This document shows positions 44,996 to 55,633 of a DNA stretch of 64,000 nt, piece after piece. The translations under genes and the position numbers were made by a program. The first letter of the stretch is position 1. Every line of letters starts with the position of its first letter. This DNA is from Pseudomonas fragi. GTDB taxonomy: Bacteria; Pseudomonadota; Gammaproteobacteria; Pseudomonadales; Pseudomonadaceae. Below the pieces are notes generated by a model. That model did not search any database, was not told the origin of the DNA, and was given only the letters and a program-made list of their open reading frames with translations. The stretch covers positions 124,001 to 188,000 of the forward strand of contig NZ_NQKQ01000003.1 of the NCBI RefSeq assembly GCF_002269505.1. Direction: 5' to 3'.

Positions 44996-46603
44996 TCAAG
45001 GCAAATGCAGCAACACGTAGTCGTTCTTGTCGAAACGACCGCTCAGCGTCGGAGCAATATTGCCTAGCTCACTGCCTTGCAAAGCTTGATAGTCCTTGCG
45101 ATCCATCACGATCCAGGCCGGGGACGGCAATGCTGCCAGCTCAGCGGATGACTGGGTAAACAGCGGCAGCAGGTCACGATCCACGTTAACCATGAACTTG
45201 ATCGCCTTGGCGTCCTTGCCCATGCCGTGCAATACCACTGGAGCCGGGGCCTGATCGATCAGTTGCATGGCCTTGAGGGTAAAGGTGCGCGTATCGTAAA
45301 GGCTGCGTTCGGCAGGTTCGAAGACCATGATGTAGCTGCTCCACATCGCCAGTACCGCACAGGTTGCCAACCCTGCAACACGCCATTGGGCTTTGAACAG
45401 CACACCAAGGGCCAGCACCTGCAGCACGGTCAGAGCCACGAAGATGACGGTCAAGGGTGGCAACTCATCACCAAAACGTTTACGTACTACCATCAGGCCG
45501 ACAATCAGCAAGCCCGGCAGCAGCAGGAACAGCCCTTGAATCAAGCCGCGCAGGCCAGCAAACACTCGCCCTTGCATGGCCTGGAACGGGTAGGCCGCAA
45601 TAATCGCCGCCATCGGCAGCATGGGCAGCAAGTAACGGGCCTTTTTTGCCTGTGGGATAGACAGGCCGATCATCACGATCAGGGCTGCGCCAACGCAGTA
45701 CTTGACCAGTTGCAAGGCAGGCCCCGAAGGTTTGTTCCCGCTAACCAGGATTGCCAGCAACACGACAACGGCCAGCGGATAGGCCAGCGCGTAGTTACCC
45801 ATGGAACTGGTGAAGTAATACAGCACGCCGCTAGCGCCTTCGGTGCCATCCATGCGCCCGGTGACTTGCATGCGAATGACTTCATGCACAAAGGCCTCAC
45901 CGCCACTGATCCAGGCCAGTATCAACAGTGTGCCAATGCACAGGATCAGCAGTACAAGCGCTTGCAGGCCAAAGCTGATCAGGCGCCGCCACTGGCCATT
46001 GAGCAGGTAATAGCTGCACAGGATACCGGTGGGAATGACCAGGCCGATCGGCCCACGCACGGCAAAACCCAGTACCAGCAGGGCCAGCAGCCAGAAATGA
46101 CGGCGCGGCGCAGCAAAGTGATCATGGGAATAAGCCAGATAAAAGGCACTGAAACTGACGGCCGCAAGCATCTGATCCAGCGATACGGCGCGGGTTTCGG
46201 TGATAAACGTCATGCTCAGCAACAGCAATGCCACACTGACCAGCGCCCAGGTGCGCGATTGCGGCGCAACCAGGCGATACATCAAGGTCACAATAGTTGC
46301 ACTGGCAATGGCCGTGGGCAGCCAGGCAGTCAGGCTGGTGACTTTGCCAAAGGGCAGGGACAACAACCAGGTAAACAGGGTCGAGGTAGCGCTGTAGTCC
46401 GCGTAAGGTTGGCCGTAGGTGGTCGGGAAAAAACCGGGACCGTGGCGCAGCATTTCGTTGGCGAACATGACAAAGCGCGAATCAAAGCCGATCGCGGCTT
46501 CCTGATGGTTGCCCAGGATAAACAGCAGCAAGGCGAGCGCGCCAAGAATCAGCGATTGCCTGCGTAAGGTGAGCAGGGCCGGGGAGGTGACATCGGCACG
46601 CAT
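44996..46603 (-). CDS. second ArnT-like membrane glycosyltransferase
   Basis: 535 residues, a GT83/PMT-type protein with about 12 hydrophobic segments. FDSRFVMFANEMLRHG (about 40-55) is equivalent to the [15 protein letters not shown] loop of ArnT that carries catalytic acids, and QPYADYS follows. The C-terminal soluble part starts near 430. It is a paralogue of the arnT product encoded at 48772-50421. It may add aminoarabinose or another sugar to lipid A or an alternate acceptor. ATG 46603 has AAGGAA upstream. A terminator stands 29 bases before the start, so it is weakly linked to ugd. Confidence 0.82.
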   Translation of the reverse strand: MRADVTSPALLTLRRQSLILGALALLLFILGNHQEAAIGFDSRFVMFANEMLRHGPGFFPTTYGQPYADYSATSTLFTWLLSLPFGKVTSLTAWLPTAIASATIVTLMYRLVAPQSRTWALVSVALLLLSMTFITETRAVSLDQMLAAVSFSAFYLAYSHDHFAAPRRHFWLLALLVLGFAVRGPIGLVIPTGILCSYYLLNGQWRRLISFGLQALVLLILCIGTLLILAWISGGEAFVHEVIRMQVTGRMDGTEGASGVLYYFTSSMGNYALAYPLAVVVLLAILVSGNKPSGPALQLVKYCVGAALIVMIGLSIPQAKKARYLLPMLPMAAIIAAYPFQAMQGRVFAGLRGLIQGLFLLLPGLLIVGLMVVRKRFGDELPPLTVIFVALTVLQVLALGVLFKAQWRVAGLATCAVLAMWSSYIMVFEPAERSLYDTRTFTLKAMQLIDQAPAPVVLHGMGKDAKAIKFMVNVDRDLLPLFTQSSAELAALPSPAWIVMDRKDYQALQGSELGNIAPTLSGRFDKNDYVLLHLP

Positions 46604-46632
46604 GTCGAGTTTCCTTGTCTTGTCGGGGCGCA

Positions 46633-46666
46633 CAAAAAAACGCCGCCATTGTTACCAATGGCGGCG
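46633..46666 (-). terminator. rho-independent terminator after ugd
   Basis: On the minus strand an 11-base perfect stem CGCCGCCATTG / CAATGGCGGCG with a four-base loop is followed by seven T residues. It should end most arn/ugd transcripts before the second ArnT-like gene. Confidence 0.92.
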
Positions 46667-46677
46667 CTGCTGGATCA

Positions 46678-48036
46678 TCAAAGGGCTGTTGAACCTACCG
46701 GCAAGTTGCACGACTCGCCACGCCCCATCGGGAAGTACTGCAAGCCGATTTTGGCCAGACGCTCACCGTCATACAGATTGCGCCCGTCAAAAATCACCGG
46801 GGTGTTCAGGCGCTGCTTGATCAGGTCGAAGTCCGGCGCCTTGAATTGCTGCCACTCGGTACACACGATCAATGCGTCGGCGCCATTGAGGGTCGACTCC
46901 GGCGTGCCCATCAGGCTCAGCCGCGGCTCGTCGCCGTACAGGCGCTGGGTTTCCTGCATGGCTTCGGGGTCGAAGGCACGTACATTGGCCCCGGCAGCCC
47001 ACAGGGCCTCCATCAATACGCGGCTGGGTGCGTCGCGCATGTCATCGGTGTTGGGTTTGAACGCCAGGCCCCACAATGCAAAGGTCTTGCCTTCCAGGTT
47101 GCCCTTGAAGTACGCGTTGATGCGCTCGAACAGCTTGTGCTTCTGCCGCTCGTTGATCGCTTCGACCGCTTGCAGCAGATCGCTGGAGCAATTGACCTGC
47201 TGGGCACTGTGGATCAGCGCGCGCATGTCTTTGGGGAAGCACGAACCGCCATAGCCGCAGCCAGGGTAAATGAAGTGATAGCCAATGCGCTGGTCGGCGC
47301 CAATGCCCAGGCGCACAGCTTCGATGTCGGCCCCCAGGTGCTCGGCCAGCTCGGCGATCTGGTTGATAAAGCTGATCTTGGTTGCCAGCATGCAGTTGGC
47401 GGCGTACTTGGTCAGTTCGGCGCTGCGCAGGTCCATGAATATGATCCGGTCATGGTTGCGGTTGAACGGCGCGTACAGGTCGCGCATGACTTCACGCACT
47501 TCTTCACGAGCACAGCCAATGATGATGCGGTCCGGGCGGCGGCAATCAGTGACGGCCGAGCCTTCCTTGAGGAATTCCGGGTTGGACACCACGTCAAATT
47601 GCAGCGAGCGTCCGGCTTGTTCCAGGGCCTTGTTGATGTGTGCGGTCAGCGCGTCGCCGGTACCCACGGGAACAGTCGACTTTTCAACCAGAATCAAGGG
47701 TTCTTTGCGGTGGCGGGCAACGGCGTCACCCACGGAGAACACCTGGCCAAGATCAGCCGAACCATCTTCACTCGGCGGCGTGCCGACGGCGATAAACAAT
47801 ACCTGGCCGTGTTCGACGGCGGTTTTTTCATCGCTGGTAAAGCGCAGGCGTTTGCTCTCGAGGTTTTCGCGCACCAGGGCGGACAGCCCCGGCTCGAAAA
47901 TGCTGACGTGGCCTTGTTGCAGCGACTCGACCTTTTTCTGGTCAATGTCCATGCAGATCACATCGTGGCCGACTTCCGCCAGAACCGTCGCCTGCACCAG
48001 GCCTACATAACCACTACCAAATACACTGATTTTCAT
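46678..48036 (-). CDS. ugd: UDP-glucose 6-dehydrogenase
   Basis: 452 residues. The NAD-binding [24 protein letters not shown] opening, [16 protein letters not shown] with the catalytic cysteine (about 267), and [16 protein letters not shown] are all intact. It makes UDP-glucuronate for ArnA. It overlaps arnF by four bases. Last gene before the terminator of the arn operon; also called pmrE. Confidence 0.95.
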   Translation of the reverse strand: MKISVFGSGYVGLVQATVLAEVGHDVICMDIDQKKVESLQQGHVSIFEPGLSALVRENLESKRLRFTSDEKTAVEHGQVLFIAVGTPPSEDGSADLGQVFSVGDAVARHRKEPLILVEKSTVPVGTGDALTAHINKALEQAGRSLQFDVVSNPEFLKEGSAVTDCRRPDRIIIGCAREEVREVMRDLYAPFNRNHDRIIFMDLRSAELTKYAANCMLATKISFINQIAELAEHLGADIEAVRLGIGADQRIGYHFIYPGCGYGGSCFPKDMRALIHSAQQVNCSSDLLQAVEAINERQKHKLFERINAYFKGNLEGKTFALWGLAFKPNTDDMRDAPSRVLMEALWAAGANVRAFDPEAMQETQRLYGDEPRLSLMGTPESTLNGADALIVCTEWQQFKAPDFDLIKQRLNTPVIFDGRNLYDGERLAKIGLQYFPMGRGESCNLPVGSTAL

Positions 48037-48434
48037 GCGCAGTTCCTGCGGGTACGTCGAGAATTGATGGTCAGCACCCCCAGAATGACCAAAGTCACTC
48101 CAAGGGTTTTCGAAAGGGTGAAGCTTTCATGGAATACCGGCAGGCTCGCCGCCAGCAGGTACACCAATGCATAACTGATACTGAGCAGCGAATAGGCGCG
48201 GCCCAGCGGCAAGTCGCGCAAGGCCAGCAACCAGCAGAGCATCGACAGCGCATACGCGATAATCGCGGCAACTACCATGGCCAGTGCCGGCAGCGAGACA
48301 TCTCCCTGACTGATTGCATCCAGCCATTGGGAGGGCTGCGGCAAGCGGGTCATGCTCCAGCGCATGCCCAGTTGGGCGCCGCTGACCAGCAACACACTGC
48401 CCGAGGCAAAGGCAAATCCACGGTACAGGCTCAT
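48033..48434 (-). CDS. arnF: undecaprenyl phosphate-aminoarabinose flippase subunit ArnF
   Basis: 133 residues of the small multidrug resistance-like family, with four membrane segments (first about 6-24). [12 protein letters not shown] and [25 protein letters not shown] are the ArnF features. With ArnE it flips undecaprenyl-phosphate-aminoarabinose across the inner membrane. It overlaps both arnE and ugd by four bases. The ATG 48434 is inside the arnE stop overlap; the longer frame to 48488 is rejected. Confidence 0.92.
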   Translation of the reverse strand: MSLYRGFAFASGSVLLVSGAQLGMRWSMTRLPQPSQWLDAISQGDVSLPALAMVVAAIIAYALSMLCWLLALRDLPLGRAYSLLSISYALVYLLAASLPVFHESFTLSKTLGVTLVILGVLTINSRRTRRNCA

Positions 48435-48775
48435 GCGTGTTGCCCCAGCAAAACCACCCCGGCTATTACCAGCCCAACGCCCAGCCAATGGCGCAGGTCG
48501 ATGGTTTCCTTAAACAGATAGCGGGCCACCAGGGTGATCAGTACAAAATTAAGGCTGAGCATCGGGTAAGCAACCCCGACCTCGAGCCGTTGCAACACTA
48601 GCAACCACACCAGCAAACCCAGGCCAAGGCATAACAGTGCCAGCCATAACCAGGGCGAACGCAGTTTTTGCGCCACCCCGCTGTCAACCCCGCGCCAACC
48701 TTCGACCGCGTACTTCTGGGCGATCTGGCCAGCACAGGTCAACAGACACGCCAACAGCAATAGCGTCAGGGTCAT
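48431..48775 (-). CDS. arnE: undecaprenyl phosphate-aminoarabinose flippase subunit ArnE
   Basis: 114 residues, EmrE-like with four membrane segments. The N-terminal [27 protein letters not shown] and [29 protein letters not shown] are typical ArnE blocks. Partner of ArnF. Start overlaps the arnT stop by four bases. Confidence 0.93.
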   Translation of the reverse strand: MTLTLLLLACLLTCAGQIAQKYAVEGWRGVDSGVAQKLRSPWLWLALLCLGLGLLVWLLVLQRLEVGVAYPMLSLNFVLITLVARYLFKETIDLRHWLGVGLVIAGVVLLGQHA

Positions 48776-50421
48776 GGAGCAATCTGCGGGTAAATCAGAA
48801 TCACCATATTGCCTTCGTCATAACGCTTGGCGTCTTTGGGCAACTCGTCCATTTCATGGCTTTCATCGCTGTCCTTGACGCGCATTACCACACCGACCGG
48901 GCCTTTGCGGCGGGCGTCAGCCATCCACGGGCCTACCTCGGCCAGACCAATGCTTTTGCCTTTGGCATCGTCGTAGGTAAGACCGTACTTGACCTCACCC
49001 TGGGTGTTGTAGAGTGTCACGTCAGGGCGGCGCAGACGCCACGCCAAAGCAGAGGCAGCGCCCAGGTCGTTGCTCAGAAATGTCTTGGCCTGGGACAGCT
49101 CATCCATATGTTCCAGGACAAACTGGTCAGGCATCTTGTTGTGAACCACGCTGCTCGGCATGGCTGCCGGCAGTACCAATACCAGAACACCCATTGCCAG
49201 TGCCGGCGCAGCCCACATTTTCAACGGTTTGCTCAATGTCAGCAGGCCGGTGATGATCCACGTCAGTAACACCACAACCAGCAGGGCCAGGTGCAGCGGT
49301 TCGTTGTCATAGAACGGTTGCTTGACCTGGAAGTACACCAGAGCCAGCAATGCCGCACTGCCGCCGATCAGGTTGATCGCGCCATTGAAGCGCAGGGCGC
49401 AGGTTTTGGCCTGTTCAACCCGTTGCATCATTGCGTGCCCCAGCAGCAGTGCCAGAGGCAACATGCACGGCATGATGTAGGTCGGCAGCTTGCCCTTGCT
49501 CAGGCTGAACAAGCCCAGCGGCAGCAGCAGCCACAGCAGCACGAACACAATGCTGGCATGGCGCTTGTTGCTCCAGGCGTCCTTGAAGGCGACCGGCAAC
49601 AACGCAGCCCAGGGCAGGCTTGATACCACCAGCAGCGGCAGGTAGAACCACCAAGGGCGACCGTGCTGGGCATCGTCACCGGCAAAGCGGCGGATATGCT
49701 CGTGCCAGAAGAAGAAACGCCAGTAGTCAGGCTCCTGAGCATGCACCGCAAGCACCCACGGCAGCGATACCAGAGCCGCGACCAGCATGGCCACCAGACC
49801 GTACTTGACCAGTTCCAGGAAGCGTTTTTGCCAGAGCATGTAAGGCAGGGCGATCAGTACCGGCAGCAGCAGGGCCAGAAAGCCCTTGGTCATAAAGCCC
49901 ATGCCGCAGGCAAAACCCAGCACCGCCCAACTGATCAGGCGATCACGGCTGGAGCTGCTGTCGACGGCAAACCACAGCGCTACCATGCTCAGGTTGACCC
50001 ACAGGGTGAACTGCGGATCGAGGTTGGAATAACCCGCCTGACCGGCAATCAGGCCAAAGGTCATGTACACCAGGGCACAGGCAAAGCTCTTGCGCGGGTC
50101 ATTCCACAGGCGGCGGGCCACGGCATAGGCCAGGAACACGCTCAAGCCGGTGGCGATGGCCGAGGCAATGCGCACACCGAACAGGTTTTCCCCAAAAATC
50201 GCCTGGCCGATGGCAATCATCCAGTAGCCGGCAATCGGCTTCTCGAAGTAGCGCAGGTCCATGAAGTGCGGCGTGACCCAGTTACCGTCGATCAGGATTT
50301 GCTGGCCGATTTGCGCATAGCGCGTCTCGTCAGGAATCCACAGGCCGTGAGTGCCCAGCGGCAACAGGTAAAAAGCAATAAAGGCCAGAACCAGCAGCGG
50401 TATTGTCCAGCGTGAAGTCAT
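48772..50421 (-). CDS. arnT: lipid A 4-amino-4-deoxy-L-arabinose transferase
   Basis: 549 residues, GT83. The first periplasmic loop [19 protein letters not shown] holds the catalytic acidic site, followed by [15 protein letters not shown]. About 12 transmembrane segments and a periplasmic C-terminal domain. It moves aminoarabinose from undecaprenyl phosphate to lipid A phosphates, giving resistance to polymyxin and cationic peptides. Four-base overlaps with arnD and arnE. Confidence 0.95.
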   Translation of the reverse strand: MTSRWTIPLLVLAFIAFYLLPLGTHGLWIPDETRYAQIGQQILIDGNWVTPHFMDLRYFEKPIAGYWMIAIGQAIFGENLFGVRIASAIATGLSVFLAYAVARRLWNDPRKSFACALVYMTFGLIAGQAGYSNLDPQFTLWVNLSMVALWFAVDSSSSRDRLISWAVLGFACGMGFMTKGFLALLLPVLIALPYMLWQKRFLELVKYGLVAMLVAALVSLPWVLAVHAQEPDYWRFFFWHEHIRRFAGDDAQHGRPWWFYLPLLVVSSLPWAALLPVAFKDAWSNKRHASIVFVLLWLLLPLGLFSLSKGKLPTYIMPCMLPLALLLGHAMMQRVEQAKTCALRFNGAINLIGGSAALLALVYFQVKQPFYDNEPLHLALLVVVLLTWIITGLLTLSKPLKMWAAPALAMGVLVLVLPAAMPSSVVHNKMPDQFVLEHMDELSQAKTFLSNDLGAASALAWRLRRPDVTLYNTQGEVKYGLTYDDAKGKSIGLAEVGPWMADARRKGPVGVVMRVKDSDESHEMDELPKDAKRYDEGNMVILIYPQIAP

Positions 50422-51302
50422 GGCTTCTGCACTCCCAGCCAGCCTTCACGGCCTTCCAGTACACCACGGCTCAACTGCCCGGCGGGCAGGCTGTCGAGAT
50501 CGGCGGGCAGCAAGTCCCGCAGGGGGTGAAAATGAATGTCACGGGCACTGGCCTGCGCCAGCAATTGACGGAAGTCGTTGGCCATAAGAATCCCTTCTAC
50601 TTCAGCATGAATGGTGTACGCATTCAGCTTTTGCGGGCTGAAGCGATCAAGAATGAATGAGTTGAAATCGGCGGCACTCAGCTCGGGCCCGACCACTTCA
50701 TCGAATGTGGGTAGATCCACAGGGATTTGCGGCGAGCCCAGCCTGCCGTCAGCCAACCTTGGCCGAAACAGACTGTGCCCGCGACAATCACTGTTATAGC
50801 GAAAACCAAAGGTTTCCTTGGCCTGGACTACGCGTTCATCGGCACGCCAGCCTGCGGCAGCCGAGCACTCGACGGCCTGCCCTGTGATGTCGCTCAGGGT
50901 GTCGACACCCCGACGGATCTGCTCGATCAGTTGCGCCTCGCTCCAGCGCGCGGTATTGGCCTGCCAGCCATGGTGATCCCAGGCGTGCAGGCCAACCTCA
51001 TGGCCGGCGGCCAGGGTCTGGCGCATCAAGTGCCCCAGATCCTTGCCGATCGGTTTGCCCGGCCAGGCAGTGCCGGCCAGCAAAATATCCCAGCCATAAA
51101 GACTGGCAGCCTTGGAGCGCATCATTTTCCAGAAAAATTGGGGCTTGATCAGCCGCCATAAATGGCGACCCATGTTGTCCGGCCCCACGCTGAAAAAAAA
51201 CGTGGCTTTGATCTGGGCTTCGTCGAGCAGTTCGAGTAGCCGAGGCACCCCCTCGCGGGTGCCTCGGTATGTGTCGACATCGATACGTAGTCCAGCTTGC
51301 AT
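50418..51302 (-). CDS. arnD: undecaprenyl phosphate-formylaminoarabinose deformylase
   Basis: 294 residues, a polysaccharide deacetylase-like barrel. [46 protein letters not shown] is the ArnD opening with the metal aspartate; [14 protein letters not shown] supplies the metal histidines. It removes the formyl group after ArnC. Its stop overlaps arnT by four bases and its start adjoins arnA. Confidence 0.95.
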   Translation of the reverse strand: MQAGLRIDVDTYRGTREGVPRLLELLDEAQIKATFFFSVGPDNMGRHLWRLIKPQFFWKMMRSKAASLYGWDILLAGTAWPGKPIGKDLGHLMRQTLAAGHEVGLHAWDHHGWQANTARWSEAQLIEQIRRGVDTLSDITGQAVECSAAAGWRADERVVQAKETFGFRYNSDCRGHSLFRPRLADGRLGSPQIPVDLPTFDEVVGPELSAADFNSFILDRFSPQKLNAYTIHAEVEGILMANDFRQLLAQASARDIHFHPLRDLLPADLDSLPAGQLSRGVLEGREGWLGVQKP

Positions 51303-53293
51303 TAGCGTTTTTCCGCGATTTCTACCATGGCTTCACGCAGGAAGAAGTCCAGGGTCTTGCCAATGGTTTCGCTCAGCTCGGTGGTTGGTGTCCAGTCGAT
51401 AAGACGACGGGCGTTTTCCACGCTTGGCTTGCGATGGCTGACGTCCTGGTAGCCAGTGCCGTAGAACGACTGGCTTTCAACATCACGGAAGCCGGCAAAC
51501 GGCGGGAAGTTGTCACGCAGCGGGTGCGCTTCGAACTGACGCAGCAACTCTTCGCCCAGCTGACGAATGCTTGCTTCGTTGTCCGGGTTGCCGATGTTGA
51601 TGATCTGGCCGTCGCACTTGCCACCCTTGTTGTCGATGATGCGGGCCAGGGCTTCGATGCCGTCGGCCACGTCGGTGAAGCAGCGTTTTTGTTCGCCGCC
51701 GTCAACCAGACGGATCGGGGTGCCTTCCACCAGGTGCAGGATCAGCTGGGTGATGGCGCGCGAGCTGCCAACCCGTGCCGAGTCCAGACGGTCAAGGCGC
51801 GGGCCCATCCAGTTGAACGGACGGAACAGGGTGAATTTCAGGCCTTTCTGGCCGTATGCCCAGATAACACGGTCCAGCAGTTGCTTGGATACCGAGTAGA
51901 TCCAGCGCTGCTTGTTGATCGGGCCAACGATCAGGTTGGAGGTGTCTTCATCGAAGTTCTTGTCCTGGCACATGCCATACACTTCGGAGGTGGACGGGAA
52001 AATCACGCGCTTGTTGTACTTGACGCAGTAGCGCACCAGCTTGAGGTTTTCCTCGAAGTCCAGTTCGAATACGCGCAACGGGTTGCGGGTGTATTCGATA
52101 GGCGTGGCGATGGCCACCAGCGGCAGGACCACGTCGCACTTCTTGATGTGGTATTCGATCCACTCGGTGTGAATGCTGATGTCGCCTTCCACGAAGTGGA
52201 AGTTAGGGTGGCTGCGCAGACGCTCGATGGCGTCGGAGCCGATGTCCAGGCCGTACACTTCGTACTGGTCGTCTTGCAGCAGACGCTCGGACAGGTGGTT
52301 ACCGATAAAGCCGTTGACGCCCAGGATCAGCACGCGGGTGCGGCGCGCCGGGCGGCCGGACTCAGCACCACGCAGGCGCGAACCTTCAACCAGGCCCAGC
52401 TCACGGGCCAGTTGCGGGCCGCTCAGGTACAGGCCGTTGTCGTTGCGCTGACCGGCAGTGATGACCAGCGAGTCCTGGCCGCAGGCAATGCGCAGCGGTT
52501 CGCAGCTGATAACCTGGCCAGGTGCATGGCCTTGATTGCCAGCAACCACTTCGGCGCCCCAGACGATCAGTTTGTGCTCGCCCACGGCGCAGAACGCACC
52601 CGGGTATGGCTGGGTAACAGCGCGTACCAGGTTGAACAGCTCTTCTGCAGGGCGGTTCCATTGCAGCAAGCCGTCAGCCGGAGTGCGGCGACCAAAATAA
52701 GTGGCTTTGGATTCGTCTTGCGGGGTTTCAGTGAGCTTGCCTTGTGGCAGCAGCGGCAGGGCTTCGGCCAGCAGTTGGGCGGCGGTTTCGCGCAGCTTGG
52801 CGTGCAGGGTCAGGGCCGTGTCCGAGCGCTCGATGCTGATGCGCTGCTGGGCCAGGATGTCGCCCGCGTCGGCGCGCTTGACCATGCGGTGCAGGGTCAC
52901 GCCGGTTTCGGTTTCGCCGTTGACCAGCACCCAGTTGGCCGGTGCGCGACCACGGTAGCGTGGCAACAGGGAGCCATGCAGATTGAAGGCGCCTTTGCTG
53001 ACGCTGGCCAGCAGCTCTTCGCCCAGCAGGTGGCGATAGTAGAACGAGAAAATGTAGTCGGCGTTCAGTTTGCGGATGCGCTCGATCCACAGCGGGTGGT
53101 TGGCGTCTTCAGGGGCGTGAACCGGAATGCCTTTGCGTGCGCACAGTTGCGCGACCGAGCCGTAAAAGTTGTTTTCCTTGGGATCGTCAGCATGGGTGAA
53201 TACAGCAGCAATTTCGTAGCCAGCATTGAGCAAGGCTTCGATGCCTGTGCAGCCAATATCGTGATAGGCGAAAACAACGGCTTTCAAACTCAT
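51302..53293 (-). CDS. arnA: bifunctional UDP-glucuronate decarboxylase / UDP-Ara4N formyltransferase
   Basis: 663 residues. The N-terminal formyltransferase domain (1-about 300) has [20 protein letters not shown] with its catalytic His and Asp in RADAGDIL. The C-terminal short-chain dehydrogenase domain (about 315-660) has [15 protein letters not shown] and the catalytic [10 protein letters not shown]. It makes UDP-Ara4O and later formylates UDP-Ara4N. Shares a base with arnD and overlaps arnC by four. Confidence 0.96.
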   Translation of the reverse strand: MSLKAVVFAYHDIGCTGIEALLNAGYEIAAVFTHADDPKENNFYGSVAQLCARKGIPVHAPEDANHPLWIERIRKLNADYIFSFYYRHLLGEELLASVSKGAFNLHGSLLPRYRGRAPANWVLVNGETETGVTLHRMVKRADAGDILAQQRISIERSDTALTLHAKLRETAAQLLAEALPLLPQGKLTETPQDESKATYFGRRTPADGLLQWNRPAEELFNLVRAVTQPYPGAFCAVGEHKLIVWGAEVVAGNQGHAPGQVISCEPLRIACGQDSLVITAGQRNDNGLYLSGPQLARELGLVEGSRLRGAESGRPARRTRVLILGVNGFIGNHLSERLLQDDQYEVYGLDIGSDAIERLRSHPNFHFVEGDISIHTEWIEYHIKKCDVVLPLVAIATPIEYTRNPLRVFELDFEENLKLVRYCVKYNKRVIFPSTSEVYGMCQDKNFDEDTSNLIVGPINKQRWIYSVSKQLLDRVIWAYGQKGLKFTLFRPFNWMGPRLDRLDSARVGSSRAITQLILHLVEGTPIRLVDGGEQKRCFTDVADGIEALARIIDNKGGKCDGQIINIGNPDNEASIRQLGEELLRQFEAHPLRDNFPPFAGFRDVESQSFYGTGYQDVSHRKPSVENARRLIDWTPTTELSETIGKTLDFFLREAMVEIAEKR

Positions 53294-54303
53294 GATTGGA
53301 CCTGTGTCGAAGTAGAAGAAGTCGGGTTGCTAGTTGTAACGGAAGAAGTTGCTGGTTCGGCGCGCACGATTTTTTCAATAAAGAACCGTGGCCGTGCCCG
53401 TACATCGCTGTACATGCGACCCAGGTATTCACCCAAAAGGCCCATGCCGATAAATTGGCCACCGGTGAACACGAAGAGCACCGCAAACAATACGAAAGTA
53501 CCGTCGCCGGCCCAGCTTGCCCCGAAGATCAGGCGCAACATGATCAGGGCAATGGCGAATACCGCGCCTAATGCAGCCATGCTGAAACCGATAATGCTCA
53601 GCAGACGTAATGGCGTAGTGGTCATGCAGGTGATCAGGTCAAACATCAGGTTGATCAGGCGCATGGCGCTGTACTTGGAGTCACCGTGCTCGCGCTCGGC
53701 GTGCTCGACCAGCACCTCGGTGGTGTGGCGGGCAAAGCTGTTGGCCAGGATCGGGATGAAGGTGCTGCGCTCGCGGCAGGCGAGCATGGCGTCGACGATG
53801 CTGCGGCGGTAGGCGCGCAGCATGCAGCCGTAGTCGCTCATGGCAACCCCGGTGGAGCGCTGCACGGCCAGGTTGATCAGGCGTGAAGGCCAGCGGCGCC
53901 AGGCAGAGTCCTGGCGGTTGTTGCGTACTGTCCCGACCACGTCGTAGCCCAGTGCAGCCTGGGCCACCAGGCGCGGAATTTCTTCCGGCGGGTTTTGCAG
54001 GTCGGCGTCTAGGGTGATCACCACGTCGCCTTTGGAATGTTCAAAGCCGGCCATGATCGCGGCATGCTGGCCGTAGTTGCGGTTGAGGATAACCGCGACA
54101 ACCGGGCTGCCTTCACGGGCTGCGGCGTCTTCAAGGATTTGCGCCGATTTGTCCCGACTGCCGTCGTCAACCAGGACGATTTCGTAAGCCTGGCTCAGTT
54201 GTGCGCAGGCCGCTTCGGTGCGACGCAAGAGTTCGGGCAGACTTTCTTCTTCGTTGTAGACCGGAATAACGATCGACACACACTGGATTGGGTAGGGTTT
54301 CAA
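53290..54303 (-). CDS. arnC: undecaprenyl-phosphate 4-deoxy-4-formamido-L-arabinose transferase
   Basis: 337 residues if begun at the TTG 54303. [19 protein letters not shown] (GT2 donor site), [14 protein letters not shown] with the DAD motif, and two C-terminal membrane segments (about 230-290) are the ArnC plan. It links the formamido sugar to the lipid carrier. Family members begin MKPYP, which matches the TTG at 54303 (GGAA upstream), not the open frame's GTG at 54333 or TTG at 54327. First gene of this operon: arnB, which normally precedes it, is absent. Confidence 0.9.
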   Translation of the reverse strand: MKPYPIQCVSIVIPVYNEEESLPELLRRTEAACAQLSQAYEIVLVDDGSRDKSAQILEDAAAREGSPVVAVILNRNYGQHAAIMAGFEHSKGDVVITLDADLQNPPEEIPRLVAQAALGYDVVGTVRNNRQDSAWRRWPSRLINLAVQRSTGVAMSDYGCMLRAYRRSIVDAMLACRERSTFIPILANSFARHTTEVLVEHAEREHGDSKYSAMRLINLMFDLITCMTTTPLRLLSIIGFSMAALGAVFAIALIMLRLIFGASWAGDGTFVLFAVLFVFTGGQFIGMGLLGEYLGRMYSDVRARPRFFIEKIVRAEPATSSVTTSNPTSSTSTQVQS

Positions 54304-54333
54304 GAGATTCGTTCCAGTCAGTTTCAATGGCAC

Positions 54334-54782
54334 AAGACGACATGTCTTTGTCGACCAAACTCAAGGCACCTAAAGGTTAGGGCCCTTTACGAGTAAAGCC
54401 GGTATTTAACAAAGGTAAAGTCGTTCTAAAGCGTTATCTACATGATTTTGTTGCAAACTCTTCGGGCTTTGCCTGATGGGCTGGTGCATACGTTAAACGC
54501 CTCCTTGTGAAAAACCTATGAAAGTTGGATCAACAGTGCGTCCTTTCTAAACGCTAGACAGGTGCTATTCAGGAAAGTATTTGCAGTACCCAAACATTGT
54601 CTGACCGGACAAGAGTTTTTTTCATGAACAAGAATATTCTTACAGTGATTGAACGCTTTTGAACAGTGTTCAAACACAGGTTGTATGTTTGATGAGTAAC
54701 AAATACTGGCGCTAAGCCACAGCACCAACCTGCAGGTATGTGACGTGAGTCACATCGGTTGGTGCTGTCAAAAGTCTTTAAT
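54334..54782. promoter_or_regulatory. arnC upstream region with dyads
   Basis: About 450 AT-rich bases. They hold no remnant of arnB in any frame. Perfect palindromes are AAGAATATTCTT (54630-54641) and TTTGAAC-AGT-GTTCAAA (54658-54674). CTTTAG-AACGA-CTTTAC on the minus strand (54415-54431) resembles a PmrA-type direct repeat (HTTAAK-N5-HTTAAK) but with altered central bases. The end facing efe carries the hairpin listed at 54719. An 70-codon frame at 54516-54728 has no features and I do not call it. Confidence 0.45.
54719..54768. terminator. long hairpin at the end of the efe operon
   Basis: ACAGCACCAACC and GGTTGGTGCTGT form a 12-base outer stem; ATGTGAC and GTCACAT extend it inside. No T run follows on either strand, so it is a structured 3' end or a transcript stabiliser rather than a classic terminator. 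Confidence 0.55.
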
Positions 54783-55607
54783 TCAGTTCAAACCCAGCTT
54801 GCCGCGCAGGGTTGACAGGTCTTCGGCCAGGGTATTGACCGGCCCGACCAGGGCCTTGCGATCGTTTTCCTTGACCTTGTCATAGGTTTCAAATCCGCCG
54901 TCGGCAGTTTTGTACTTGGCCAGGATGCTGTTAACCGTGGCGAAGTTCTTGTCGACCTTGGCCGCGAAAGCTTTGTCACTCTGTTCGATTTGTGCGCGGA
55001 ACAGGTCGAAGATTTTTTTTGCACCATCAACGTTGCCCTGGAAGTCATACAGGTCGGTGTGGCTGTAGCGGTCTTCCTCGCCGGAAATTTTAGTGGCGGC
55101 CACTTCTTCCATCAGGGCGGCAGCTCCGCCTACGACTTTCTCGGGTGGGAACGTCAGGCTGGCCACCCGGGCCTGCAGGTCTTTGACATCCTTGTTCAAA
55201 CCGTCGGCCAGTTGATCGAGGCCCTTGGTGCTGTTCTCGGCGAACAGGCTGTATTCGATGCGGTGAAAACCGGTGAAGTCGGGGGCGGTGACGCCTTTTT
55301 CGTGATCGTCAACGCGCGAGTCGATCGAGGCATCCAGGTCGCTGAACAGTTCGGCAATCGGCTCGATTGACTCGTAGTACACCCGGGTTGGCGCATAGAG
55401 TTTTTTCGCCGTCGCCAAATCGCCTTTTTTAACTGCGTCGGTGAATTTTTGCGTGTTGCTGGCCAGCTCATCCAGTTGCTCGGTGACGTAGATCTTGTAG
55501 TCGGAAACAGGTTGCACCAAATCCAGTGGTGCAGTTGCCGCCATTGCCGAGAACGGGGTGTGGAGCAAGCCCAGGGCCAGGAACAGTGCGAGCGGGGTCT
55601 TTTTCAT
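54783..55607 (-). CDS. efeM: M75 (imelysin-type) iron uptake protein, EfeM-like
   Basis: 274 residues from ATG 55607. Signal peptide (about 1-23, ending AMA) then one M75 domain with the HxxE motif in [14 protein letters not shown] and [21 protein letters not shown]. It lacks the N-terminal cupredoxin domain of EfeO. It is periplasmic and probably binds iron for the Efe system. The open frame extends to 55820 but overlaps efeB and gives no family match. Last gene of the operon, 26 bases from efeB. Confidence 0.88.
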   Translation of the reverse strand: MKKTPLALFLALGLLHTPFSAMAATAPLDLVQPVSDYKIYVTEQLDELASNTQKFTDAVKKGDLATAKKLYAPTRVYYESIEPIAELFSDLDASIDSRVDDHEKGVTAPDFTGFHRIEYSLFAENSTKGLDQLADGLNKDVKDLQARVASLTFPPEKVVGGAAALMEEVAATKISGEEDRYSHTDLYDFQGNVDGAKKIFDLFRAQIEQSDKAFAAKVDKNFATVNSILAKYKTADGGFETYDKVKENDRKALVGPVNTLAEDLSTLRGKLGLN

Positions 55608-55633
55608 GGGACTTTTTCCGGTTGGGTTGAGGT

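Noticed and set aside
45227..46567. 446-residue plus-strand open frame
   Set aside because: Antisense to the second ArnT-like gene; Gln/His-rich composition is the mirror of its membrane codons.
46846..48174. 442-residue plus-strand open frame
   Set aside because: Antisense to ugd and arnF; no domain signature.
51269..53812. 847-residue plus-strand open frame
   Set aside because: It is antisense to arnA and arnC, has no family motifs, and is explained by GC-rich codon bias in the real genes.
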